NCBI GenBank assembly: GCA_910575165.1
Contig: CAJTDS010000004.1
Coordinates: 166,398 to 230,397, forward strand
DNA length: 64,000 bases
Reading direction: 5' to 3'
Origin: Eggerthellaceae bacterium
Lineage (GTDB): Bacteria; Actinomycetota; Coriobacteriia; Coriobacteriales; Eggerthellaceae
Shown: one piece after another, positions 34,566 through 43,849 of the stretch
Numbering within the stretch: the stretch's first letter is position 1
Layout of the letters: the number at the start of each line of letters is the position of its first letter
Position numbers and translations under genes: made by a program
The notes under the pieces: generated by a model
Databases searched by the model: none
What the model saw: only the letters and a program-made list of their open reading frames with translations
Told to the model about the DNA's origin: nothing

Positions 34566-35831
34566 ATGGCAAACGCTGTGCAAAGCTACCTGTTTACCTC
34601 GGAATCCGTTACCGAGGGACATCCCGACAAAATCTGCGACCAGATCTCCGACGCCATCCTGGACGCCATCCTGTCAAAGGAGACCGAGCTGGCCACATCC
34701 GGCTACATTGCCCCCAACGGACATCCGGCCGATCCGGCCCAGGTTCGCTGTGCCTGCGAGACCATGGCCACCACCGGCATGATCATGGTGACCGGCGAGA
34801 TCCGCACCCAAGCTTACGTGGACGTGCCCGGCATCGTGCGCGACGTGATCCGCGAGATCGGCTACGACCGCGCGAAGTTCGGCTTCGACTGTGAAACCTG
34901 CGGCGTGATCAACGCCATCCACGAGCAGTCGCCCGACATCGCCATGGGCGTCGACGAGAGCTGGGAGGCTCAGCGCGGCGAGGGCGCCGACGACCCCTAC
35001 GAGCGCATCGGCGCCGGCGACCAGGGCATGATGTTCGGCTACGCCTGCAACGAGACCTCCACCCTTATGCCCATGCCCATCTACCTGGCCCACCGCATGG
35101 CCGAGCAGCTGACGGCGGTGCGCAAGTCCGGTGAGATGCCCTACCTGCGTCCCGACGGCAAGACCCAGGTGTCGGTTCGCTACGTGGACGGTAAGCCCGT
35201 GTCGGTGGAGAAGGTGATCGTGTCCACCCAGCATGCCGAGGACGTGGAGCACGAGCGCCTGGCCAACGAGGTGATTCAGAACGTGGTGAAGCCGGTGCTG
35301 GCCCGCGAGGGAGTGGCCCTGGCCGACGGTGCCCAGATTCATGTGAACCCCACCGGCCGCTTCGTTATCGGAGGCCCTATGGGCGATGCCGGCCTTACGG
35401 GCCGCAAGATCATCGTGGACACCTACGGCGGCATGGGCCGACACGGCGGCGGCGCCTTCTCGGGCAAGGACTGCACCAAGGTTGACCGTTCCGCCGCCTA
35501 CGCCGCGCGCTGGGTGGCCAAAAACGTGGTGGCCGCCGGTCTTGCCGACCGCTGCGAGGTGCAGGTGGCCTACGCCATCGGCATGGCGCGCCCGGTGTCG
35601 ATCATGGTGGAGACCTTCGGTACGAACCACGTGCCCGAGGCCGATATCGAGGCCGCCGTCGCGAAGGTGTTCGACCTGCGCCCCGGTGCCATCATCGACG
35701 CCCTCGATTTGCGCCGGCCCATCTACCGCAAGACCGCGGCCTACGGGCATTTCGGTCGCGAGCTGCCCGAGTTCACCTGGGAGCGCACGGACAAGGCCGA
35801 CGAGCTGCGGGCTGCGTGCAACCTGGCGTAA
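34566..35831 (+). CDS. metK: S-adenosylmethionine synthetase
   Basis: Makes SAM from methionine and [25 protein letters not shown] opens the N-terminal domain. [17 protein letters not shown] is near 58, [16 protein letters not shown] near 150 and [22 protein letters not shown] near 293. It is 421 residues long. The ATG follows AAGGAGG by nine bases. A SAM-riboswitch-like leader precedes it. Monocistronic. Confidence 0.97.
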   Translation: MANAVQSYLFTSESVTEGHPDKICDQISDAILDAILSKETELATSGYIAPNGHPADPAQVRCACETMATTGMIMVTGEIRTQAYVDVPGIVRDVIREIGYDRAKFGFDCETCGVINAIHEQSPDIAMGVDESWEAQRGEGADDPYERIGAGDQGMMFGYACNETSTLMPMPIYLAHRMAEQLTAVRKSGEMPYLRPDGKTQVSVRYVDGKPVSVEKVIVSTQHAEDVEHERLANEVIQNVVKPVLAREGVALADGAQIHVNPTGRFVIGGPMGDAGLTGRKIIVDTYGGMGRHGGGAFSGKDCTKVDRSAAYAARWVAKNVVAAGLADRCEVQVAYAIGMARPVSIMVETFGTNHVPEADIEAAVAKVFDLRPGAIIDALDLRRPIYRKTAAYGHFGRELPEFTWERTDKADELRAACNLA

Positions 35832-36018
35832 ACCGCGCGGTTGCATCCGGCTTCGGGGCGATTCGGCAAAATCGGCGTGGTTGCCAAAATGAGGGGTGAC
35901 AAGCACGCGTTTTAGTGTATTGTATTCCCCGTGCCTTCGGAGCGAAGGCAAGTGTTGCCGCCATGCAGCACGCATTGTTACTTCCCTCCAAAAAGCGGGG
36001 AAAGGAAAGAGGAATAAA

Positions 36019-36222
36019 ATGGCGGAAGGTATTGTGAAGTGGTTCAACCCCGAAAAGGGCTACGGGTTCATCTCTCAGGACCAGGGCGAAGATCTGTTCG
36101 TCCATTTCTCTGAGATCAAGATGGACGGCTTCAAGACCCTTGACGAGGGTGCTCGTGTGTCCTTCGACGTGACCGAAGGCCAGAACGGCAAGAAGCAGGC
36201 GAGCAACGTTCAGAAGATCTAA
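36019..36222 (+). CDS. Cold shock domain protein
   Basis: A 67-residue OB-fold RNA/DNA chaperone. RNP1 KGYGFIS is near residue 14, RNP2 LFVHFSEI near 26. ATG 36019 is preceded by AAAGGAAAGAGG; the frame is open further up, but the family always starts with a short residue run before IVKWFN. The leader of about 90 bases (promoter near 35896-35923) is typical of regulated cold shock mRNAs. Confidence 0.95.
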   Translation: MAEGIVKWFNPEKGYGFISQDQGEDLFVHFSEIKMDGFKTLDEGARVSFDVTEGQNGKKQASNVQKI

Positions 36223-36247
36223 CTCGCGCTCTCAAACTCAAATGCCT

Positions 36248-36280
36248 GAGGCGGTCTCGGAAACGGGGCCGCCTTTCTTT
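36248..36280 (+). terminator. Terminator of the cold shock gene
   Basis: AGGCGG and CCGCCT form a GC stem with a partly paired loop, followed by TTTCTTTT. Confidence 0.75.
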
Positions 36281-36300
36281 TGCGCTTTGATGTGGAGGGC

Positions 36301-36395
36301 GGGGGCGCAGGGGTCCGTGCTCGGACAGTCCTGCTCGCTTACGAGCGCTTCGCGCTCACGCTCGTGCGGAACTGCGCGCGGACCCCTGCGCCCCC
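36301..36395. repeat. Palindromic intergenic repeat, copy 1
   Basis: A 17-bp perfect inverted repeat (36301-36317 with 36379-36395) encloses a 47-base core at 36318-36364. The core contains GCTCG/CGAGC and GAGCGC/GCGCTC hairpins. The core recurs at 36423 and 36529. Confidence 0.85.
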
Positions 36396-36480
36396 GGCAT
36401 CGACGCGACATACAGGACGCCGTGCTCGGACAGTCCTGCTCGCTTACGAGCGCTTCGCGCTCACGCTCGGATCGAAGCCG
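36391..36480. repeat. Palindromic intergenic repeat, copy 2
   Basis: The same 47-base core lies at 36423-36469. Outer pairing is weaker: CGGCATCGA on the left against TCGAAGCCG on the right, 8 of 9. This looks like a degenerating copy. Confidence 0.75.
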
Positions 36481-36500
36481 CCCCGCCGGCAAGCAATGGG

Positions 36501-36617
36501 GCTTGGGCCCGCCCGGCGCAGAACGCCATGCTCGGACAGTCCTGCTCGCTTACGAGCGCTTCGCGCTCACGCTCGTGCGGAACTGCGCGCGGACCCCTGC
36601 GCCGGGCGGGCCCAAGC
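36501..36617. repeat. Palindromic intergenic repeat, copy 3
   Basis: The 47-base core at 36529-36575 is enclosed by a perfect 21-bp inverted repeat (36501-36521 with 36597-36617). Arm sequences differ from copy 1 but are still complementary, so the structure rather than the arm sequence is kept. Confidence 0.85.
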
Positions 36618-36626
36618 GTGCACTCG

Positions 36627-37724
36627 TTACAGGATGAGCATGGCGTCGCCGAAGGAGAGCAGGCGGTAGCGCTCTTGGATGGCGTGCTCGTAGGCGGCCA
36701 GCAGGTTTTCGCGGCTGCTGAAGGCGCTCACCAGCATCATGAGGGTGGAGCGGGGCACGTGGAAGTTCGTGACCAGGCCGTCCACTACGTGGAAGTCGTA
36801 GCCGGGCAGGATGTAGAGGCTCGTGGCCTCGCGCTGGCGCGCCCGCAGACCGCCCTGGCCGCCGTCGGCTTTGGGGTCCCAGGCGCTTTCCAGGCTGCGG
36901 ACGCTGGTGGTGCCGACGGCCACCACGCGCCCGCCGGCCTCCTTGGTGCGCTTTACGGCTTCCACGGTGGCGGGGGGAACGGTGTAGTACTCGGTGTGGA
37001 TGACGTGCTGCTCGGGATCGTCCTCGTCCACGGTGCGGAACGTGTCCAGGCCCACCTCCAGCTCGACGCAGGCCCAGCCGACGCCGCTGTCCTTCAGGCG
37101 CTCGATGAGCTCCGGCGTGAAATGGAGGCCAGCCGTGGGGGCGGCGGCCGAGCTCTCGCGCTGGGAGTACACCGTCTGGTACAGCTCCTCGTCGCCGGCG
37201 TAGTCGCGGATGTAGGGGGGCAGCGGCGTCTTTCCCACCGCGTGGAGCGCCTCGTCGAGGGAGGGGAGGGGCGTGGAGAGGCGCACTTTCCGCTCGCCGC
37301 GGTTCCCGCCCTCGGCCCAGTCTATCACCTCGGCGCTCATGGCCACGTCCCCCGCTTCGTCGAAGAAGTCGACCACGGCCCCGGTGCCGGGCTTCAGGCG
37401 CTTGCCCGGGCGCACGAGCGCCTCCCAGAAGGCAACGCGGTTGGTGCGCGGCTCGGGGCCGCCGCATTCGCGCAGCAGGAACACCTCCGCTGCGCCGCCC
37501 GTGCCTCGCTTGGCTCCCAGCAACCGCGCGGGCAGCACGCGGGTCTCGTTGGCCACGAGCAGGTCGCCCGGGCGCAGGTAGTCGGAGATGTCGCAGAACA
37601 GCCTGTCCTCAAGCTGGCCGCTTCGCCGGTCCATCTTGAGCAAGCGGCAGCGGTCGCGCACTGCTGCCGGCGTTTGGGCTATGAGCTCGGGGGGCAGTTC
37701 GTAGTCGAAATCGTCGGTTCTCAA
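36627..37724 (-). CDS. queA: tRNA preQ1(34) S-adenosylmethionine ribosyltransferase-isomerase
   Basis: Transfers the ribosyl part of SAM to preQ1 at the tRNA wobble base, making epoxyqueuosine. DFDYELPPELIAQTP is the family opening. GDLLVANETRVLPARLLG lies near 53, GKTPLPPYI near 165, TAGLHFTPELIERL near 197, EYYTVPP near 248, and YDFHVVDGLVTNFHVP near 308. It is 365 residues long. It begins with TTG and has GAAGGAAGG eight bases upstream. It is transcribed with coaX upstream, 111 bases away, and converges on the cold shock gene. Confidence 0.95.
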   Translation of the reverse strand: MRTDDFDYELPPELIAQTPAAVRDRCRLLKMDRRSGQLEDRLFCDISDYLRPGDLLVANETRVLPARLLGAKRGTGGAAEVFLLRECGGPEPRTNRVAFWEALVRPGKRLKPGTGAVVDFFDEAGDVAMSAEVIDWAEGGNRGERKVRLSTPLPSLDEALHAVGKTPLPPYIRDYAGDEELYQTVYSQRESSAAAPTAGLHFTPELIERLKDSGVGWACVELEVGLDTFRTVDEDDPEQHVIHTEYYTVPPATVEAVKRTKEAGGRVVAVGTTSVRSLESAWDPKADGGQGGLRARQREATSLYILPGYDFHVVDGLVTNFHVPRSTLMMLVSAFSSRENLLAAYEHAIQERYRLLSFGDAMLIL

Positions 37725-37834
37725 GGAGGGCGCCTTCCTTCCTGCTTCTTGGATGCTTGGGGTTATTGTCTCACGACAAGGCTGCGTCTCGCGTGGCGGT
37801 TCTCGCTTTTGCCCGTAGCGTCAAGGAGGCCGCT

Positions 37835-38683
37835 CTACGCGGGACGATTGAGAAGATGCAGCCGCACGAGCCCCTCGAGCGTGAGGTGCTCCCGATGCTC
37901 GCCGACCGTCTTGCAGAGGGCGGCCATGGCGCGGGCGTTCTCGCCGGCCATGATCGCCTGCGCCGGCTCTCCCAGCTCGCGTCGGCACTGCTCCACCAGC
38001 CCGTCGATCATGGCCGCTTGCCCCAGGACGAATCCGGATTGCATGGCCTCGCGGGTGCTCTTGCCGATAGCGCATCTGGGGGCGCGCAGGTCGACCGAGG
38101 GCAGCTTGGCCGCCGCCGTGGCCGCCGCATGGGCGGCTACCTGAAGCCCCGGCGCGATGATGCCGCCCACGAAGCGGCCCTTTCCATCCACAACCGTGAA
38201 GGTCGTGGTGGTTCCCAGGTCAACCACGATGAACGGCGCCTCGTAGGAGGCCATGGCGCAGGCAAGGTTCGCGACAATGTCGGCCCCCAGTTCGCCGGGG
38301 TCGTTGTAGCTCATGGGCACGCCGGTCTTGATGCCCGGTCCCACCACCAGGGCTCGGCGCCCGGTTAGCTGTGCGGCGGCCTGCACCCAGGCGTCGGTGA
38401 GGTCGGGCACTACCGAGGCCACCACGGCGTCCTTCCAGCGGGCGGGCGCCGGCTGGAAGGCGTCCGCGCCGTCGGGCCTTCCCGCAGGTTGGCCGGGGCA
38501 GGCCGCAAGCGACAGGACGGTGGCCACGGCTTCGTCGCGGGTGCACCCCGGCGCCGTGGAGGCGCTCCAGACGCGCAAGAGGCGTCCGTCTCGGGCCAAG
38601 CCCAGCCTGACGCGGGTGTTGCCCACGTCGATCACCAGGAGGGGAGCCGTTGCGTCCTGGCGGTTGTCTGCATTGCCGGCCAT
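37835..38683 (-). CDS. coaX: Type III pantothenate kinase
   Basis: First step of coenzyme A synthesis, ASKHA fold, not feedback-inhibited by CoA. LLVIDVGNTRVRLGL is near residue 15, GADIVANLACAMA near 142, FIVVDLGTTTTFTVVD near 160 and GGIIAPGLQVAAHA near 178. The segment of about 60-85 is a Pro/Ala-rich insert. It is 282 residues long. GAAAGG precedes the ATG. Diverges from the OPT transporter gene at 38813. Confidence 0.94.
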   Translation of the reverse strand: MAGNADNRQDATAPLLVIDVGNTRVRLGLARDGRLLRVWSASTAPGCTRDEAVATVLSLAACPGQPAGRPDGADAFQPAPARWKDAVVASVVPDLTDAWVQAAAQLTGRRALVVGPGIKTGVPMSYNDPGELGADIVANLACAMASYEAPFIVVDLGTTTTFTVVDGKGRFVGGIIAPGLQVAAHAAATAAAKLPSVDLRAPRCAIGKSTREAMQSGFVLGQAAMIDGLVEQCRRELGEPAQAIMAGENARAMAALCKTVGEHREHLTLEGLVRLHLLNRPA

Positions 38684-38812
38684 GCTGCAGCCTTTCTGTC
38701 GGCCCCGGGGCGGGGCTGGATTTCCTCGCTCGTTTCATTATACTGTTCCACCGTCCATCGGTAACCCGACTCCCTGGATTGCGGGGGAGCGGATATACGA
38801 AAAGGAGAGAGA

Positions 38813-40486
38813 ATGGACTCTGTCAAAGGGCAGCTGACCCTGCGCGGCATCGTCATCGGATGCATAGGCTGCGCGCTCATCACCGCGTCTTCCGTCTACA
38901 TCGCCTTGCGAATGGGGGCCCTGCCATGGCCCATCGTGTTCGCGGCAATCATCTCGCTGTTCTTCCTGAAAGCCGTAAGCCGCGGGAAATCCACGCTCAA
39001 CGAGGCCAACGTCACCCATACGGTCATGAGCGCCGGCGCCATGGTGGCCGGCGGTTTGTGCTTCACCATCCCCGGCATCTGGATGCTGGGCTACGCCGAC
39101 CAGGTGGACTGGGCCGAGATGCTGCTCATAGCCTTGTCGGGCGTGGCCATAGGACTCGTGTGCACCGTAGCGCTGCGCCGTCACTTCATCGAGGACTCCG
39201 GCCTGGAGTTTCCCATCGGCGAAGCGGCCGCCCAAACGCTCAAGGCGGGCGACGCTGGCGGCAAGACCGGCGCGAAGCTCTTCGGTGCCATGGGGTTCGC
39301 CGGGGTCTACACGGTGCTGCGCGACCTTCTGGGTGCGATTCCCTCCATGTTCCTCGGCAACGTCTCCATCCCCGGCGTGGTGTTCGGCATCTACAACTCG
39401 CCCATGATGCTGGCAGTGGGCTTCCTCGTGGGCACCGGGGCCGTGGCCGTGTGGTTCGCCGGCGGCCTGTTCGCCAACTTCGGCATCATCGTGGGCGGCT
39501 CGACTGCGGGGCTGTGGGACGTATCCGGCGGCCAGAGCATCGTCTCCAGCTTGGGGATGGGCCTTATGATGGGAGCCGGCTTCGGGGTCATCTTCAAGAA
39601 CATCGTCCCGAAGGCGGCCTCGATGCTGCGCCGCCAGGCCGCTTCGTCCGCATCCGCTGAAGCCCCTCGGCGCGCCAGGCTGGGTGCCGGCGTCATGGCC
39701 CTGGTCGTTGCGGCCGTCGCCCTGGTGCTGTGCTTCGCTTTGGGGCTCGGTCCCGTTCCCGCCGTCATCGTGGTGGCGCTCGCCTGGGTGGCCACGGCCA
39801 TGAGCGCCCAGAGCGTCGGCCAAACGGGCATCGACCCCATGGAGATCTTCGGGCTGATCGTGCTTCTGGCCGTGGCTGCGGCCTCCGACCTGCCTCAGGT
39901 GCAGCTGTTCTTCGTCGCCGCCGTGGTGTCTGTGGCCTGCGGCCTTGCCGGCGACGTCATGAACGACTTCCATGCGGGTCATGTGCTGGGAACGTCCCCG
40001 AAGGCCCAGTGGGTCGGCCAGGCCATCGGGGCCGTGGTGGGCGCGCTTGTGGCGGTGGCGGTCATGGTCGCCCTCGTGGGGGCCTACGGCCCCGATGCCT
40101 TCGGCGTGGGCAAGGAGTTCGTCTCCGCCCAGGCAAGCGTGGTGGCCACCATGGTCTCGGGCATCCCGTCGGTGCCGGCCTTCGCCGCGGGGCTTGTCGT
40201 CGGCATGGCGCTGTACTTCGTCGGGTTCCCGGCCATGATGCTGGGGCTCGGCGTCTACCTGCCCTTCTACATGTCGCTCACGGCGTTTCTGGGCGCCATG
40301 GCCAAGCTCGTCTACGATGCCGTCTGCAAGCGCCGCGACAAGGACCTTTCCGAGCAGGAGCGGCAACGTCGCCAGCTCGATCAGGCCGAGACCGGCCTGG
40401 TGGTGTCGAGCGGCCTTCTGGGCGGCGAGTCCATCGTCGGCGTCGTTGCCGCGTTCATCGTCATCGGCATGGGCATTGCCGGCTAG
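38813..40486 (+). CDS. OPT family oligopeptide transporter
   Basis: Polytopic membrane protein of 557 residues with some 14-16 hydrophobic helices. Family motifs are LEFPIGEAAAQTLKAG (near 136), the Gly-rich GIYNSPMMLAVG stretch (near 195) and GDVMNDFHAGHVLGTSPKAQWVGQAIG (near 380). OPT members import oligopeptides or metal chelates by proton symport. The substrate here cannot be told from sequence. AAAAGGAGAGAG precedes the ATG. Monocistronic, followed by a long hairpin. Confidence 0.9.
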   Translation: MDSVKGQLTLRGIVIGCIGCALITASSVYIALRMGALPWPIVFAAIISLFFLKAVSRGKSTLNEANVTHTVMSAGAMVAGGLCFTIPGIWMLGYADQVDWAEMLLIALSGVAIGLVCTVALRRHFIEDSGLEFPIGEAAAQTLKAGDAGGKTGAKLFGAMGFAGVYTVLRDLLGAIPSMFLGNVSIPGVVFGIYNSPMMLAVGFLVGTGAVAVWFAGGLFANFGIIVGGSTAGLWDVSGGQSIVSSLGMGLMMGAGFGVIFKNIVPKAASMLRRQAASSASAEAPRRARLGAGVMALVVAAVALVLCFALGLGPVPAVIVVALAWVATAMSAQSVGQTGIDPMEIFGLIVLLAVAAASDLPQVQLFFVAAVVSVACGLAGDVMNDFHAGHVLGTSPKAQWVGQAIGAVVGALVAVAVMVALVGAYGPDAFGVGKEFVSAQASVVATMVSGIPSVPAFAAGLVVGMALYFVGFPAMMLGLGVYLPFYMSLTAFLGAMAKLVYDAVCKRRDKDLSEQERQRRQLDQAETGLVVSSGLLGGESIVGVVAAFIVIGMGIAG

Positions 40487-40493
40487 TTATTCC

Positions 40494-40527
40494 GTGGTCG
40501 GGCGCCGACGGCTCGGCGCCCGACCAC
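40494..40527 (+). terminator. Perfect 15-bp hairpin after the OPT gene
   Basis: GTGGTCGGGCGCCGA and TCGGCGCCCGACCAC pair exactly around CGGC. There is no T run after it. TATACT at 40537-40542, probably the dgt -10, follows directly. Confidence 0.7.
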
Positions 40528-40585
40528 GACCCGTAGTATACTGACGGCGGAAAACGGACGCCTGCTACGGACGATTGCGAAGACT

Positions 40586-41824
40586 ATGACCAGAAGCTCT
40601 GATGCCATCCCCTACAGAAGCCTCGACCCCGCCGTCGAGGCGGCCATACGCGCCGACAGGGAATCGGGACGGCTCCACCCGCTGCGCTTTTGCGACGAGG
40701 ACCTGGTGCGCCGCGAGGATCTGCCCCACGACCGCGCGACGCTCCTGCGCCCGGGGTTCGCGCGCGACATAGAGAAGATCATCAACGTCCCGGCCTACAA
40801 CCGCTACGCCGACAAGACCCAGGTGTTCTCCTTCGTGGAAAACGACGACATCAGCCGCCGCGGGCTGCATGTGCAGCTGGTCAGTCGCGTGGCGCGCAAC
40901 ATCGGCCGGCTGCTGGGGCTCAACACCGAGCTCATCGAGGCCATAGCCTTGGGCCACGACGTAGGGCACACGCCCTTCGGGCATGCGGGGGAGCGCTTCC
41001 TTTCCGAGTGCTACCACGAACGCACGGGCCGCTTCTTCAACCACAACGTCCACTCCGTGCGGGTGCTCGACGAGCTCTACCGGCGAAACGTCAGCCTGCA
41101 GACCCTTAACGGCGTGCTCGCCCATAACGGCGAGTTTGCCTGCCAGCAGCTGGCCTGCGCGCCCATGGACGACTTCGACGCCCTGGACGCCACGGTGGAG
41201 TCCTGCATCGCCGACGAGTCCGTCATCGCCCATCTGCGCCCGGCTACCTTGGAGGGGTGCGTGGTGCGCGTGGCCGACATGGTCGCCTACCTGGGCAAGG
41301 ACCGCGCCGACGCCTTGGCCATGGGCGTGCTGGACGACCTGGAGTGCTTCGAGAGCTCCTACATCGGCCGCGAGAACGCCAAGATACTGAACAACCTCAC
41401 CGTGGACATCGTGAACAACAGCTACGGGCGCGACTGCATAGCCATGTCGCAGGAGGCCTTCGAGGACCTCAAGCGGGCCAAGCGCCAGAACTACCAGCTC
41501 ATCTACGAGCGCGAGGGGTTCGCCGACGGGTCGGGCAACGTGGTGGAGGAGATGTTCCAGGAGATGTACGCGCGCCTGTACGACGACGTGGTCGCGGGCG
41601 ACGAGTCCTCCCCGGTGTTCGCCCACCACGCCCGAAACCTTGCTCACTGCTCCTCGAGCATCGACGCGGACGCCTACATGGCCGGAGAGCCGAACCAGAT
41701 CGTGGTTGACTACCTGGCCTCCATGACCGACAGTTACTTCATGGCCCTCTATGAGCACCTGTTCCCCCGCAGCGTGAAGACCATCGTCTCGCGCGGCTAC
41801 TGCGCCGACTTGGGCCGGGGGTAG
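40586..41824 (+). CDS. dgt: dGTP triphosphohydrolase-like HD domain protein
   Basis: HD-superfamily enzyme that hydrolyses dNTPs to nucleosides and triphosphate, helping control the dNTP pool. NRYADKTQVFSF is near residue 72 and the metal site is ALGHDVGHTPFGHAGE near 121. FNHNVHSVRVLDEL lies near 152 and ADMVAYLGKDRADAL near 231. It is 412 residues long. The ribosome binding site is weak. It lies four bases before dnaG, consistent with a shared transcript from the TATACT at 40537. Confidence 0.9.
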   Translation: MTRSSDAIPYRSLDPAVEAAIRADRESGRLHPLRFCDEDLVRREDLPHDRATLLRPGFARDIEKIINVPAYNRYADKTQVFSFVENDDISRRGLHVQLVSRVARNIGRLLGLNTELIEAIALGHDVGHTPFGHAGERFLSECYHERTGRFFNHNVHSVRVLDELYRRNVSLQTLNGVLAHNGEFACQQLACAPMDDFDALDATVESCIADESVIAHLRPATLEGCVVRVADMVAYLGKDRADALAMGVLDDLECFESSYIGRENAKILNNLTVDIVNNSYGRDCIAMSQEAFEDLKRAKRQNYQLIYEREGFADGSGNVVEEMFQEMYARLYDDVVAGDESSPVFAHHARNLAHCSSSIDADAYMAGEPNQIVVDYLASMTDSYFMALYEHLFPRSVKTIVSRGYCADLGRG

Positions 41825-41827
41825 GCC

Positions 41828-43729
41828 GTGGCGCAGATTAGCAACGAGGACGTCGAGCGGGTACGCGAGGCCACCGATTTGGTGGCCCTGGTGGGCGAGC
41901 GCACCCAGATACGCCAGAAGGGCCGAGACTTCTGGTGCTGCTGCCCCTTCCATCAGGAGAAGACCCCCTCGTGCAAGATCGACGGCGCCACGGGGCGCTG
42001 GCACTGCTTCGGCTGCGGCGAGGGGGGCGACGCCTTCTCGTTTCTCATGAAGCTGGACAGCCTGTCCTTCCCCGAGGCCGTGCGCGCTCTGGCCGAGCGC
42101 GCCCATATCGAGATCAAGGAGACTTCAGGCGGCCGTCCTGCCGTCAGCCGCGACCGAAAGGGGCGGCTGCAGGAGGTGTGCAAGGCCACGGCCGACTTCT
42201 ACCATCGCCAGCTGCTGTGCCTGAAGGGCGCCGAGGCCGACGCCGCCCGCTCGTACTTGGGGGGACGGGGACTCGGCGGGGAAGTGGCCAAGCGCTGGCA
42301 GCTGGGGTTTGCGCCGGGCCATGGCGTCCTCGTGCGCCATTTGGGATCTCTCGGGTTCACGCCTCAGGAGATGGTGCAGGCCAACGTCGCCCTGCAGCGT
42401 GACGGCGGCCCTCTGCGCGACAGGTTCTTCAACCGGGCTATGTTTCCCATCTTCGACGAGCGGGGGTCGGCCATCGCCTTCGGCGGCCGGGTCATCGGCC
42501 AGGGGGAGCCCAAGTACCTCAACTCCCAGGAGACCCCGTTGTTCCACAAGTCGAAGGTGCTCTTCGGGCTGGACAAGGCGAAGGCCGCCATGGCCTCGAC
42601 GGGCGTGGCCATCGTGACCGAGGGCTACACCGACGTCATCGCCCTGCACGAGGCCGGCATCCGCAACGCCGTGGCCACCTTGGGCACGGCGCTCACCTTG
42701 AGCCATATCCGCCTGCTCTCGCGTCATGCCTCCAAGCGCATCGTCTACCTGTTCGACGGCGACGAGGCGGGCAAGCGCGCCGCGGATCGGGCGCTCGGGT
42801 TCATCGACGAGTCCATGACGCCTGAGGCCGGCCGCTCCCAGGTGGAGCTGTGCGCGGTCACGCTGCCCGACAACCTGGACCCGGCCGACTTCGTGGCGCA
42901 GCGCGGGGCCGATGCCCTGCGCGAACTCATAGACCAGGCCGTCCCCCTCATCCAGTACGGCATCGACCGGCGGCTCGCCCGTCACGACCTGTCCACGGCC
43001 GAAGGACGCTCGGCCGCCCTGGCCGACGCGTTGTCGGTGCTCGCCCCCATCAAGGGCTCGTTTCTGGCCAAGGACTACGCGGTGCAGCTGGCCGGGCGCA
43101 CCCGGGCGAGCGAGGCCGACGTGCTCGCGCGCCTGGCAGCGCTCAAGGCTCCGCGCAGGACGGAGACGGCCGACGAGGAGGCGCTCGGATTTGCCGCTGC
43201 GGGACCGTCCGCGCCGCCGCCGGCGCCCGCTGCACCTCGTCCCCGGAGGCTTTCTGCGGCGGAGCGCAGCCGGTTGAGCTTCGAGCGGGAGTTCCTGCGG
43301 CAGCTGTCGACCAATCCCCAAGTGGCCCTGGACCGATCCGATGCGCTGGCGTCCACCCGCTGGCACGACGGTGCCCACCGCGACGTCGCCTCGGCCATGC
43401 TTGAGGTGCTTGCCGAGCAGCCATCCCTGTCGCCTTCGTGCTTCGCGGCCGCCGTCGTCGAGCGCGCCCCCGTGGCCGACCGGGTGCTTGCCGGCGGGGT
43501 GGGGGGCAGCGAGGCGACCGACTTCGCCGAGCGGTCCTACCTGGACACGCTGCAGTTCGTTGCCGACGAGCTTTCCATCGGCGACCTTCGCGACGAGCTG
43601 CAGGGGATACGGGCGTCGCTTGCGGCCCCCACGGGGGTCACCGACGAGGAGCGGGCGGTCTTCCTGCAGATGGCCTCGGTGCTGCAGTCCCAGCTGGTCG
43701 AGCGGCAGAGCGCCCACGGAAGAGCCTGA
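41828..43729 (+). CDS. dnaG: DNA primase
   Basis: Makes RNA primers for replication. The CHC2 zinc domain is CPFHQEKTPSCKID...WHCFGCGEGGD (residues 39-69). The TOPRIM core has VTEGYTDVIALHEAG near 262 and VYLFDGDEAGKRAADRAL near 307. The C-terminal helicase-binding region is after about 450, preceded by a Pro/Ala-rich linker. It is 633 residues long. GTG start directly after dgt. Confidence 0.96.
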   Translation: MAQISNEDVERVREATDLVALVGERTQIRQKGRDFWCCCPFHQEKTPSCKIDGATGRWHCFGCGEGGDAFSFLMKLDSLSFPEAVRALAERAHIEIKETSGGRPAVSRDRKGRLQEVCKATADFYHRQLLCLKGAEADAARSYLGGRGLGGEVAKRWQLGFAPGHGVLVRHLGSLGFTPQEMVQANVALQRDGGPLRDRFFNRAMFPIFDERGSAIAFGGRVIGQGEPKYLNSQETPLFHKSKVLFGLDKAKAAMASTGVAIVTEGYTDVIALHEAGIRNAVATLGTALTLSHIRLLSRHASKRIVYLFDGDEAGKRAADRALGFIDESMTPEAGRSQVELCAVTLPDNLDPADFVAQRGADALRELIDQAVPLIQYGIDRRLARHDLSTAEGRSAALADALSVLAPIKGSFLAKDYAVQLAGRTRASEADVLARLAALKAPRRTETADEEALGFAAAGPSAPPPAPAAPRPRRLSAAERSRLSFEREFLRQLSTNPQVALDRSDALASTRWHDGAHRDVASAMLEVLAEQPSLSPSCFAAAVVERAPVADRVLAGGVGGSEATDFAERSYLDTLQFVADELSIGDLRDELQGIRASLAAPTGVTDEERAVFLQMASVLQSQLVERQSAHGRA

Positions 43730-43759
43730 GGGCGGTTGTGTGCGGACTTCGGGAGCTGC

Positions 43760-43788
43760 TTGCAATGGCCGGTTCGTACCGCTAAAAT
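43760..43788 (+). promoter_or_regulatory. Promoter of secG
   Basis: TTGCAA (43760-43765) and TAAAAT (43783-43788), 17 bp apart, between dnaG and secG. Confidence 0.7.
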
Positions 43789-43849
43789 AACTGTTTCGTA
43801 TGCGGTCTGTCGGCTTGTGCCGATCAAAACTACCAAGGAGCGTGTTTCG

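Noticed and set aside
36301..36617. A CRISPR array
   Set aside because: There are only three 47-base repeats with about 58-base intervals, strong internal palindromes and partly shared flanks, and no cas genes.
36238..36640. Small proteins encoded in the repeat block
   Set aside because: The open frames arise from the repeated palindromic sequence and have no ribosome binding site or protein-like composition.
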